This document shows positions 1-5,443 of a stretch of DNA of 6,126 nucleotides, piece by piece. Where the stretch lies: assembly GCA_022793355.1 (NCBI GenBank), contig JAAWCR010000190.1:1-6126 (forward strand), in the 5' to 3' direction. The position numbers were made by a program, and so were the translations under genes. The DNA is from Lawsonibacter sp. (GTDB lineage: Bacteria > Bacillota > Clostridia > Oscillospirales > Oscillospiraceae). The notes under the pieces were generated by a model that saw only the letters and a list, made by a program, of their open reading frames with translations, was not told where the DNA came from and made no database searches. Positions within the stretch are counted from its first letter, which is position 1, and each line of letters begins with the position of its first letter.

Positions 1-750
1 CTGCATCTCCCGGCCGCTGTACATGCCGAAATGCTTCTGGCCATACCGCGCCAGGTGGAAGTCCGGATACTGCTCCCGCCCCTCCCGTTCCATACCTGTG
101 ACCACAATTTCCGTCATCTTGTCCACCCGGTAGTGGCGCAGCTCCCGGTGGGTGTGGTCGAAGGCCACCAGATAGTAATTCTCACTGTTCCAAATCAGCC
201 CGTATGGGGAGACCACATACCGCTTTCCCTCCTGCCGGAGCACCTTTTTTCGGAAAATATCGTAGTCGAAGTATTTGAAGGTGATGGCCCGCTGGCCGGA
301 GATAGCGGTGTGGAGCTTATCCACATTGTAGTAGATGCTCTCATTCATCACCTTGATTCTGCCGGAGACGTACACCTGCCGCTGGAGCTGGCCAGCCTGG
401 TGGACGCTGGCCAAACCCTCCAGCTTGTGGATCAAGGCGTCGCTCTTCTTCTGCGTGATGAAGCGGGAGGACTGCACTGCATCCATGAGCAGCTTGATCT
501 CGGGCAGCTCGAAGTCCCGCTCCCCGATGAACCAGCCCGAATTTTTCCCCTTCCGGCACTGCACGTCCAGGCCGAACTGGCGCAGGGCCTCTAGGTCGTC
601 GTAGACGCTTTTGCGCTCGGCCTTGATGTCTTGCCGGGCCAGCGCCTCGATGATTTGGGGCACAGAGAGGGGATGCTCCTCGTCGGTCTGTCGCAGAAGC
701 ATGTGGTACAGGCAAAGCAGTTTGGTTTTCTGATTGGTGCTTTTCGACAT
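1..750 (-). CDS. WYL-domain transcriptional regulator (C-terminus cut by window edge)
   Basis: Reading the minus strand from the ATG at 750-748 gives 250 codons with no stop before the left edge, so the gene is partial. Residues about 8-75 look like a helix-turn-helix of the DeoR/YafY type, with the usual 'KSVYDDLEALRQFG' recognition segment (residues 47-60). Residues about 135-215 form a WYL domain: 'VSPYGLIWNSENYYLVAFD' (179-197) carries YYL in place of WYL, followed by 'LRHYRVDKM' (204-212). Family members are usually 300-330 residues, so roughly the last quarter (the WCX-type C-terminal extension) is missing here. WYL domains are thought to bind ligands, often nucleic acid or nucleotides, and to control an N-terminal DNA-binding domain. 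The start is supported by an AAAGGGGGG ribosome binding site about 8 bases upstream. It is divergent from the nucleotidyltransferase gene, which makes that gene and itself plausible targets (inference). The ligand and true targets cannot be read from the sequence. Confidence 0.9.
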   Translation of the reverse strand, partial: MSKSTNQKTKLLCLYHMLLRQTDEEHPLSVPQIIEALARQDIKAERKSVYDDLEALRQFGLDVQCRKGKNSGWFIGERDFELPEIKLLMDAVQSSRFITQKKSDALIHKLEGLASVHQAGQLQRQVYVSGRIKVMNESIYYNVDKLHTAISGQRAITFKYFDYDIFRKKVLRQEGKRYVVSPYGLIWNSENYYLVAFDHTHRELRHYRVDKMTEIVVTGMEREGREQYPDFHLARYGQKHFGMYSGREMQ

Positions 751-757
751 AGGATAA

Positions 758-767
758 GCCCCCCTTT
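758..767 (-). promoter_or_regulatory. Ribosome binding site of the WYL regulator gene
   Basis: On the minus strand the sequence AAAGGGGGGC ends about 7 bases before the ATG at 750. It is purine-rich and correctly spaced. It fixes the chosen start, which also begins exactly where WYL-family N-termini normally begin. Confidence 0.7.
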
Positions 768-796
768 TCGTTCCTTTCAGTTCAGCATAACACAGG

Positions 797-808
797 TATG
801 GTACCATA
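797..808. promoter_or_regulatory. Perfect 12-bp palindrome, candidate operator
   Basis: TATGGTACCATA is a perfect palindrome between the divergent genes. It falls about 10-20 bases downstream of the predicted start point of the WYL transcript. The half-site TACCATA occurs again at 829-835, next to the -10 box of that promoter, exactly 27 bp away. A dimeric helix-turn-helix protein such as the WYL regulator could bind here and repress its own gene. That role is inference; the palindrome and repeated half-site are seen directly. Confidence 0.4.
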
Positions 809-824
809 AAGCGGACTTTTCTTC

Positions 825-853
825 AGGATACCATATATTGCTCCATCTGGCAA
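825..853 (-). promoter_or_regulatory. Candidate sigma-A promoter for the WYL regulator
   Basis: On the minus strand, TTGCCA (853-848, five of six matches to TTGACA) is followed after exactly 17 bases by TATCCT (830-825, four of six matches to TATAAT). The predicted start is near 818, giving a leader of about 68 bases before the ATG. The -35 box overlaps that of the divergent promoter, so the two polymerases would compete for the same DNA. Called by eye only. Confidence 0.45.
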
Positions 854-875
854 GTTTGAAACGCCGCGATATAAG
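847..875 (+). promoter_or_regulatory. Candidate sigma-A promoter for the nucleotidyltransferase gene
   Basis: CTGGCA (847-852, four of six matches) and TATAAG (870-875, five of six matches) are separated by 17 bases. The start would lie near 882, leaving a leader of only about 24 bases. The -35 box lies over that of the divergent WYL promoter (848-853). Called by eye; an activator could be needed given the weak -35. Confidence 0.42.
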
Positions 876-880
876 CCATA

Positions 881-900
881 CTAACCGTCACTAACCGACG
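881..900 (+). repeat. Two-copy direct repeat with 10-bp period
   Basis: CTAACCG occurs at 881-887 and again at 891-897, one DNA helical turn apart, with similar trailing bases. It overlaps the predicted transcription start of the nucleotidyltransferase gene. The placement fits a regulator binding the same face of the helix, but two short copies may be chance. Confidence 0.3.
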
Positions 901-905
901 GAAGG
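900..905 (+). promoter_or_regulatory. Shine-Dalgarno sequence abutting the start codon
   Basis: GGAAGG runs directly into the ATG at 906 with no spacer, whereas 5-9 bases is usual. The next in-frame start, TTG at 918 (residue 5), would have a 12-base gap and still keep the catalytic AGGEGTRLRP motif. No other in-frame start lies between the upstream stop at 882-884 and 906. Initiation here may be weak, or may happen at 918. Confidence 0.4.
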
Positions 906-3275
906 ATGGCGAAACGATTGAAAGCGGTAATTATGGCGGGGGGCGAGGGGACCCGGCTGCGGCCACTGTCTCTGGGCAGTCCTAAGCCCATGACGCCCCT
1001 GCTGGGCAGGCCGGTGATGGAACACATCATTCAGCTGCTGCGGAGCCATGGAGTGGACGACATCTGCGTCACCCTCTGCTACAAACCCCAGGCGGTGATG
1101 GATTATTTCGGGGGCGGCGAGCGGCTGGGGGTGCGGCTGACCTATTTCATTGAGGAGGATCCCCTGGGGACGGCGGGCAGCGTGAAAAACTGCATGTCCC
1201 ACCTGGGGCGGGAGGACTTTCTGGTCATCAGCGGGGACTGCGTCTGCGACCTGGACCTGACCGCCCTGCTCCAGTTCCACCGGGAGCGGGGTGCGGAGGC
1301 CACCCTGGGCCTCTACCGCCACCCAACCCCTCTGGAGTACGGACTGGTGCTCACCGGCGAGGGGGGAAAGGTGGAGCGCTTTGTGGAAAAGCCCGGGTGG
1401 GGACAGGTATTCACCGACCAGATCAACACCGGCATTTACCTCCTCTCCCCCGCCGCCATGGACCGGGTGCCGGAGGGCGCGGTGTGGGATTTCGGCAAGG
1501 ACCTGTTTCCCGCCATGCTCCGGGAGGACGCTCCCCTCTACGGCCTGCCTTTGGAGGGCTACTGGCGGGACATGGGGGACTGTGGTGCCTATCTGAGCTG
1601 CGCCTGCGACGCCCTGACGGGGAAGGTAAAGCTGGACCTGGGTCTGCCTAAGCGGGCGAGCGGGGTGTGGTCGGCACAGCCCCTGCCCGACGGGCTCAAC
1701 CTGGTGCCCCCCTGCTGGATTGGCGAGGGGGTGTCCCTGGGGGAGGGCTGCCTCGTCGGTCCCCATACCGTGCTGGAGCGAGGCGCCCGGGTGGGGAACC
1801 GGGCCATGGTACAGCGGTCCATTCTTCTGGAAAACGCCGCCGCGGGCCCCCGAACCACTTTGTATGGGGCTATTCTCTGCAAAGGCTCCTCCGCCGACCG
1901 GGGAGCCGTCCTCAACGAGGGGACCGTGCTGGGTGAAAATGCCCTGGCGGAGGAGGGCGCGGTACTGCTGGAGCGGGTGCGCCTCTGGCCCGGGCAGACC
2001 GCCCCCGCCGGCTGCCGGCTGGCCCGGTCCATCACCAGCGGGAGCCAGAAGGGGGTGCTGCGCTTCGGGGACAATGGAACCATCCGGGGGGTGCTGGGGG
2101 AGGACCTGGGCCCCGAGGCCCTGCTCACCCTGGGCAGCCTTCTGGGCGCGGAGGGCACGGTGGGCCTGGGCTGCTCCGCCACCCCTGGAGCCGGTATGCT
2201 GGCCCGGGCGGCGGCGGTAGGAGCCGCTGCCGCCGGGAGCGATGTGTTGTCCCACTCCCTCGACAGCCCCGTTCAGGGAGCGGGAGCGGCGGCCCGCTTC
2301 CAGCTGCCCGTCTCCCTCTTCGTAGAGGAGGCGGAGGGGACGGTTTACCTCCACCTCTTCGACCAAAGCGGCCTGCCGCTGGGCCGGGCCCGGGAGCGAA
2401 AGCTGGAGCACGCCCTCCTCCAGGGGGAGGCGCAGCGGGTCCGCGGGGACAAGGTGGGCAGTCTGCGCCGGATGGACTACAGCCAGGAGGACTGGGCACG
2501 GCAGACGGCGGAGGAGGCCGGCCTGCACCGCCCCTATCTGCGGCGGCTCACGGCGGCGGTGGGGGACGCCACCCCGGAGGACCGCTGCCTGCGGGCGGCT
2601 CTGTCCGCACTGGGCTGCAAACTGGAGCGGGAGTGGCGGCCCGGCATCGTGGCCTTCCACGCCCAGCGCGGCGGCTTCTCCCTCACCGCCCAGGACGAGC
2701 GGGGCGCGATGGCGGACCCCGCTCAGCTGCTCACCCTGATCGCCCTGATTGAGATGGAAAACGGCTCGGGAAAGGTGGCCGTTCCTCCGGCGGCCAGCGC
2801 CGCGGTGGAGCTGGTGGCGGCGGGCTACGGCGGCACGGTGCTCCGCCTGGACCGGGACGGAGAGGACGCCCGAAAACTCTACGCCACCCAGCCCTGGCTG
2901 CGTCAGGCTCCGGCGGCCGCCGTGCGCATCTGCGCCCGGATGGCGGTCTCTGGACAGAAGCTGGAGGCCCTGGTGGCTAAAACCCCCCGCTTCTCCTCCT
3001 GGCGGAGAGAGGTGCCTCTATCCTCCGACCGTGCCCGGGTAATGCAGGCCCTGGCCCGGGAGCACGCCCGCAAGCCCGCCGGGGAGGGACTGCGCATGCG
3101 TACCGGCAGCGGCTGGGTCTACCTCACCCCTATCACCCGGCGCTCCGCCCTGCGGGTCATCGCTGAGGGCCCCGACCTGGAGCTGGCCGCTGAGCTGTGC
3201 GACTTCTACGCCGGCCGGGCGGCAGAGCTGGACAAGGAGCTTTCTGAGCAATGTGCCCAACAAGAGGACAATTAG
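906..3275 (+). CDS. Mannose-1-phosphate guanylyltransferase-like / degenerate phosphohexomutase fusion
   Basis: This 789-residue protein has three parts. Residues 1-240 are a nucleotidyltransferase that joins a sugar-1-phosphate to an NTP: AGGEGTRLRP (11-20), the lysine of SPKPMTPL (K27), PLGTAGSVKN (86-95), the metal-binding Asp of ISGD (111), FVEKP (159-163), NTGIY (174-178) and YWRDMGD (219-225). The pattern most resembles GDP-mannose pyrophosphorylases of the cyanobacteria/Firmicutes fusion type. Residues about 265-370 contain hexapeptide-like repeats of a left-handed beta-helix. Residues about 384-775 align in order with phosphomannomutase/phosphoglucomutase domains I-IV, beginning at 'RFGDNGTIRG' (386-395), but lack the serine loop, the metal loop, the sugar loop and the phosphate loop (see finding). 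The mutase part is probably structural or regulatory. Length is slightly under the roughly 830 residues usual for the fusion. The likely role is sugar-nucleotide supply for surface glycans in the cytoplasm. Substrate choice (GDP-mannose versus another NDP-sugar) is uncertain. The ATG at 906 gives the normal family N-terminus but abuts its Shine-Dalgarno sequence; TTG at 918 is an alternative start. Confidence 0.88.
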   Translation: MAKRLKAVIMAGGEGTRLRPLSLGSPKPMTPLLGRPVMEHIIQLLRSHGVDDICVTLCYKPQAVMDYFGGGERLGVRLTYFIEEDPLGTAGSVKNCMSHLGREDFLVISGDCVCDLDLTALLQFHRERGAEATLGLYRHPTPLEYGLVLTGEGGKVERFVEKPGWGQVFTDQINTGIYLLSPAAMDRVPEGAVWDFGKDLFPAMLREDAPLYGLPLEGYWRDMGDCGAYLSCACDALTGKVKLDLGLPKRASGVWSAQPLPDGLNLVPPCWIGEGVSLGEGCLVGPHTVLERGARVGNRAMVQRSILLENAAAGPRTTLYGAILCKGSSADRGAVLNEGTVLGENALAEEGAVLLERVRLWPGQTAPAGCRLARSITSGSQKGVLRFGDNGTIRGVLGEDLGPEALLTLGSLLGAEGTVGLGCSATPGAGMLARAAAVGAAAAGSDVLSHSLDSPVQGAGAAARFQLPVSLFVEEAEGTVYLHLFDQSGLPLGRARERKLEHALLQGEAQRVRGDKVGSLRRMDYSQEDWARQTAEEAGLHRPYLRRLTAAVGDATPEDRCLRAALSALGCKLEREWRPGIVAFHAQRGGFSLTAQDERGAMADPAQLLTLIALIEMENGSGKVAVPPAASAAVELVAAGYGGTVLRLDRDGEDARKLYATQPWLRQAPAAAVRICARMAVSGQKLEALVAKTPRFSSWRREVPLSSDRARVMQALAREHARKPAGEGLRMRTGSGWVYLTPITRRSALRVIAEGPDLELAAELCDFYAGRAAELDKELSEQCAQQEDN

Positions 3276-3279
3276 GGGG

Positions 3280-3314
3280 ACGTTTGTTCTTCTGAAACGT
3301 ATAGTATACTTTTT
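3280..3314 (+). terminator. Weak candidate terminator after the nucleotidyltransferase gene
   Basis: ACGTTT (3280-3285) and AAACGT (3295-3300) form a 6-bp stem with a 9-base loop just after the stop codon. A five-T run follows only after 9 more bases (3310-3314), so this is not a textbook intrinsic terminator. No better candidate is seen for this gene before the RNase J leader, so read-through is possible. Confidence 0.25.
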
Positions 3315-3338
3315 AAGAGAAGTGTGGTAAACTATAAG
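3300..3338 (+). promoter_or_regulatory. AT-rich candidate promoter region for RNase J
   Basis: This is the only AT-rich stretch upstream of the RNase J gene. It contains the -10-like hexamers TATACT (3305-3310, five of six) and TATAAG (3333-3338, five of six). No good -35 was found: TTTTTA (3310-3315) sits 17 bases before TATAAG but matches poorly. If TATAAG is used, the start is near 3345 and the 5' leader is about 400 bases long. Confidence 0.33.
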
Positions 3339-3359
3339 AGCTTTATTGTGTTCTTCTCC

Positions 3360-3425
3360 TGTAGGCGGCCTGTGGCCGCCCGTGAAACAGGCTGAACTGC
3401 GGGCGGCCACAGGCCGCCCCATACA
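3360..3425. repeat. 66-bp inverted-repeat element with nested palindromes and TGTA/TACA ends
   Basis: Two perfect 19-bp arms, 3364-3382 and 3400-3418, are reverse complements around a 17-base centre. Each arm is itself a small hairpin: GGCGGCC and GGCCGCC around TGT in the left arm, and around ACA in the right. The whole is bounded by TGTA (3360-3363) and TACA (3422-3425). This architecture resembles REP/MITE-like intergenic repeats that are frequent in GC-rich Clostridia (recall, not searched). It is followed by CCATACACG rather than a T-run, so it is not an intrinsic terminator. No target-site duplication was recognised. It lies within the presumed RNase J leader and would fold very stably if transcribed. 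Confidence 0.7.
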
Positions 3426-3427
3426 CG

Positions 3428-3720
3428 ATTTAAACGCAGGGGGCCGGAAGTTACCTTCCGCCCCGGCGTCTAAATATATCCCCCCGCGCCTCCACCCGTA
3501 ACGCAGACGGGGGACAGGCTTGGGGAACCAAGACGGAATCGCATCGAGAGGCGAAGGGACCGCGCACTCAATCCGGCGAGGCAGGGCCGGGGCGGGGCAG
3601 TCCTTCGTCTGGACGCTTTGCTTTGATGCGTTCTGTCCGGCAAAGGGTCCGCTGTCCTCAGCGGCCTGACTTTTCAGACCCTTTCCCTGATTCAAACCGG
3701 TCCGCCGGATGCGGCGGGCC
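3428..3720 (+). ncRNA. Putative structured RNA leader upstream of the RNase J gene
   Basis: No gene is supported between 3276 and 3746, and this part is dense in complementary segments. In order: an imperfect hairpin of about 19 pairs (3428-3475) with a UUAC loop; CCCCCG/CGGGGG pairing (about 3481-3513); CTTGG-GGAA-CCAAG (3519-3532) with a GNRA tetraloop; a long-range helix (3534-3545 with 3625-3639) enclosing an 11-pair stem (3549-3560 with 3600-3610); a three-way-junction-like fold (3642-3684); and a GC hairpin (3699-3720) just before the ribosome binding site. No known riboswitch, T-box, tmRNA, RNase P, SRP or 6S consensus was recognised. It could be a cis-acting leader controlling RNase J, an independent small RNA, or (since inverted repeats are symmetric) a minus-strand RNA. 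The strand is assigned only from the downstream gene. Confidence 0.45.
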
Positions 3721-3734
3721 CTACATAACACGAA

Positions 3735-3741
3735 AAAGGAG
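3735..3741 (+). promoter_or_regulatory. Ribosome binding site of the RNase J gene
   Basis: AAAGGAG lies 5 bases before the ATG at 3747. It is a strong match to the anti-Shine-Dalgarno sequence and fixes the start. The preceding GC hairpin ends at 3720, leaving this site single-stranded in the simplest fold. Confidence 0.85.
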
Positions 3742-3746
3742 TTATC

Positions 3747-5405
3747 ATGGCAGAAAAATTAAAAATTATTTCCCTTGGCGGTCTCAACGAGATTGGCAAG
3801 AACCTCACCGTCTACGAATACGGCGGCGACATCATTGTGGTGGACTGCGGCATGGGCTTCCCCGACGACGACATGTACGGCATCGACGTGGTGATCCCCG
3901 ATGTGAGCTACCTGATCAAAAACCAGAACAAAATCCGGGGCATCTTTATCACCCACGGACACGAGGACCACATCGGGGCGCTGCCCTATGTGCTGCGCTC
4001 CATTAACGCCCCCATTTACGCCACCCGCATGTCCGCGGGGCTGATCAAGCTGAAGCTGGAGGAGCACCGCCTGCTGGACCGGACCAAGCTCATTACCTGC
4101 GAGGCGGGCCAGGTGGTCAAGGCGGGGCGGTTTACTGTTGAGTTCATTCACGTGAACCATTCCATCGCCGATGCGGTGGCCTTCGCCATCAAGTGCCCGG
4201 TGGGCGTCTGCGTTCACACTGGCGACTTCAAGATTGACGCCACCCCCATCCAGGGGGGCATGATGGACCTGGCCCGCCTGGGCGAGCTGGGTAAGGAGGG
4301 GGTGCTGGCCTTGCTGGCCGACTCCACCAACGTGGAGCGCCCCGGCTACACCCGGTCCGAGCGCAGCGTGGGCGCCTCCTTCGACGGGCTGTTCCGGGGG
4401 TGCGAGGAGCGTATCATTGTCACCACCTTCGCCTCCAACGTGGACCGCATTCAGCAGATTATCGACGTGGCCGCCCGATACGGGCGGCGGGTGGCCGTCA
4501 CCGGCCGCTCCATGGAAAACGTGATGAAGGTGTCCACTGAGCTGGGCTATATGAACGTCCCCGACGGCATCCTGATGGATTTGGCCCACATCAAGTCCCT
4601 GCCCAAAAACCGGGTGTGCATCATCACCACCGGCAGCCAGGGCGAAACCATGTCCGCCCTCACCCGCATGGCCTTCAACACCCACCGCCAGGTGGATCTG
4701 CTTCCCGGCGACCGGGTGATTATCTCCGCCTCCGCCATTCCCGGCAACGAAAACGCCATTGGCAACGTGGTCAACGAGCTATACCGCAAGGGTGTGGAGG
4801 TGATGAACGAGCGGGAAATGACCCTCCACGTTTCCGGCCACGCCTGCCAGGAGGAGCTGAAAATTGTACACGCCCTGGTCAAGCCCAAATTCTTTGTCCC
4901 CGTCCACGGGGAACAGCGGATGCTGCAAATCCACAGCAAGCTGGCCCAGCAGATGGGGATGGAGCCCAACCATATCCTGATCAGCGACATTGGCCGGGTG
5001 ATGGAGTTCACCCACAATTCCGCCAGACTGGCGGGCACGGTCACCGCCGGGCAGGTCTTTGTGGACGGCTACGGCGTGGGCGATGTGGGCAGCGTGGTCC
5101 TTCGGGACCGCCGCCACCTGGCCGAGGACGGAATGATCGTGGTGGCCCTGTCCATGTCCGGGGAGGACGGCTCTCTGGTTTCCGGCCCGGACATCATCAC
5201 CCGGGGCTTTGTCTACGTGAAGGAGTCCGAGGGCCTGTTGGAGGAGCTGCGCCAGGTGGCCCTTGAGGCCCTCCAGCATGTGGATACCCGCTACGCCACC
5301 GACTGGTCGGCCATCAAGGGGGCCATCAAGGGGGATCTGTCCGGCTACCTGTACAAGAAAACCAAGCGCTCCCCCATGATCCTGCCTGTTATCATGGAGG
5401 TATAA
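3747..5405 (+). CDS. rnj: Ribonuclease J (metallo-beta-lactamase/beta-CASP RNase)
   Basis: At 552 residues this matches the length of Bacillus subtilis RNase J1 (about 555). RNase J is a zinc-dependent enzyme with 5'-to-3' exonuclease and endonuclease activity that matures rRNA and degrades mRNA in the cytoplasm. The metallo-beta-lactamase core shows the signature THGHEDHIGA (residues 69-78; H70, H72, D74, H75), the metal-ligand His in VNHS (H138) and HTGD (D160). ADSTN (191-195) leads into the beta-CASP domain (about 210-350), which includes TTGSQGE (294-300) and SASAIPGNE (327-335). HVSGHA (361-366) and PVHGE (385-389, H387) complete the active site. The RNase J C-terminal domain fills about 450-552. 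All catalytic residues appear intact. The start is fixed by a strong ribosome binding site. The gene appears to be transcribed alone from a long structured leader and ends in a clear terminator. J1 versus J2 cannot be decided, but the intact motifs favour the active J1 type. Confidence 0.97.
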   Translation: MAEKLKIISLGGLNEIGKNLTVYEYGGDIIVVDCGMGFPDDDMYGIDVVIPDVSYLIKNQNKIRGIFITHGHEDHIGALPYVLRSINAPIYATRMSAGLIKLKLEEHRLLDRTKLITCEAGQVVKAGRFTVEFIHVNHSIADAVAFAIKCPVGVCVHTGDFKIDATPIQGGMMDLARLGELGKEGVLALLADSTNVERPGYTRSERSVGASFDGLFRGCEERIIVTTFASNVDRIQQIIDVAARYGRRVAVTGRSMENVMKVSTELGYMNVPDGILMDLAHIKSLPKNRVCIITTGSQGETMSALTRMAFNTHRQVDLLPGDRVIISASAIPGNENAIGNVVNELYRKGVEVMNEREMTLHVSGHACQEELKIVHALVKPKFFVPVHGEQRMLQIHSKLAQQMGMEPNHILISDIGRVMEFTHNSARLAGTVTAGQVFVDGYGVGDVGSVVLRDRRHLAEDGMIVVALSMSGEDGSLVSGPDIITRGFVYVKESEGLLEELRQVALEALQHVDTRYATDWSAIKGAIKGDLSGYLYKKTKRSPMILPVIMEV

Positions 5406-5409
5406 AAAT

Positions 5410-5442
5410 CAGGGACCGGAATTTCCGGTCCCTGGCCTTTTT
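5410..5442. terminator. Bidirectional rho-independent terminator
   Basis: Arms 5410-5421 and 5423-5434 are perfect reverse complements (CAGGGACCGG paired with CCGGTCCCTG around a short AT loop). On the plus strand a five-T run (5438-5442) follows after GCC. On the minus strand the hairpin is followed by ATTTTTATA. It sits between the RNase J stop (5403-5405) and the stop of the convergent minus-strand gene (5444-5446), so it serves both. Confidence 0.92.
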
Positions 5443-5443
5443 G

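Noticed and set aside
31..594. 187-codon plus-strand open frame opposite the WYL gene
   Set aside because: The minus strand encodes a convincing HTH-WYL protein with a good ribosome binding site; the plus frame has no recognisable content.
891..2660. 589-codon open frame antisense to the nucleotidyltransferase gene
   Set aside because: It is low in recognisable motifs, biased to Pro/Gly/Gln/His as expected from the complement of GC-rich codons, and lies wholly opposite a clearly conserved protein.
3364..3418. Intrinsic terminator made by the 19-bp inverted repeat
   Set aside because: Neither side has a T-run directly after the stem; the right flank is CCATACACG and the left flank on the minus strand also lacks one.
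3018..3731. 237-codon minus-strand open frame across the intergenic region
   Set aside because: It spans the end of one real gene, the inverted repeat and the structured leader, has no domain signal, and owes its length to GC-rich sequence with few stops.
3428..3746. T-box, common riboswitch, tmRNA, RNase P RNA, SRP RNA or 6S RNA
   Set aside because: I looked for T-box AGGGTGGNACCGCG, the tmRNA ends, RNase P conserved regions and several riboswitch cores on both strands and found none; 6S-type RNA cannot be fully excluded by eye.
3759..4685. 308-codon open frame antisense to RNase J
   Set aside because: Its His/Val/Gly/Asp-heavy composition is that of an antisense shadow; the plus-strand frame is an unambiguous RNase J.
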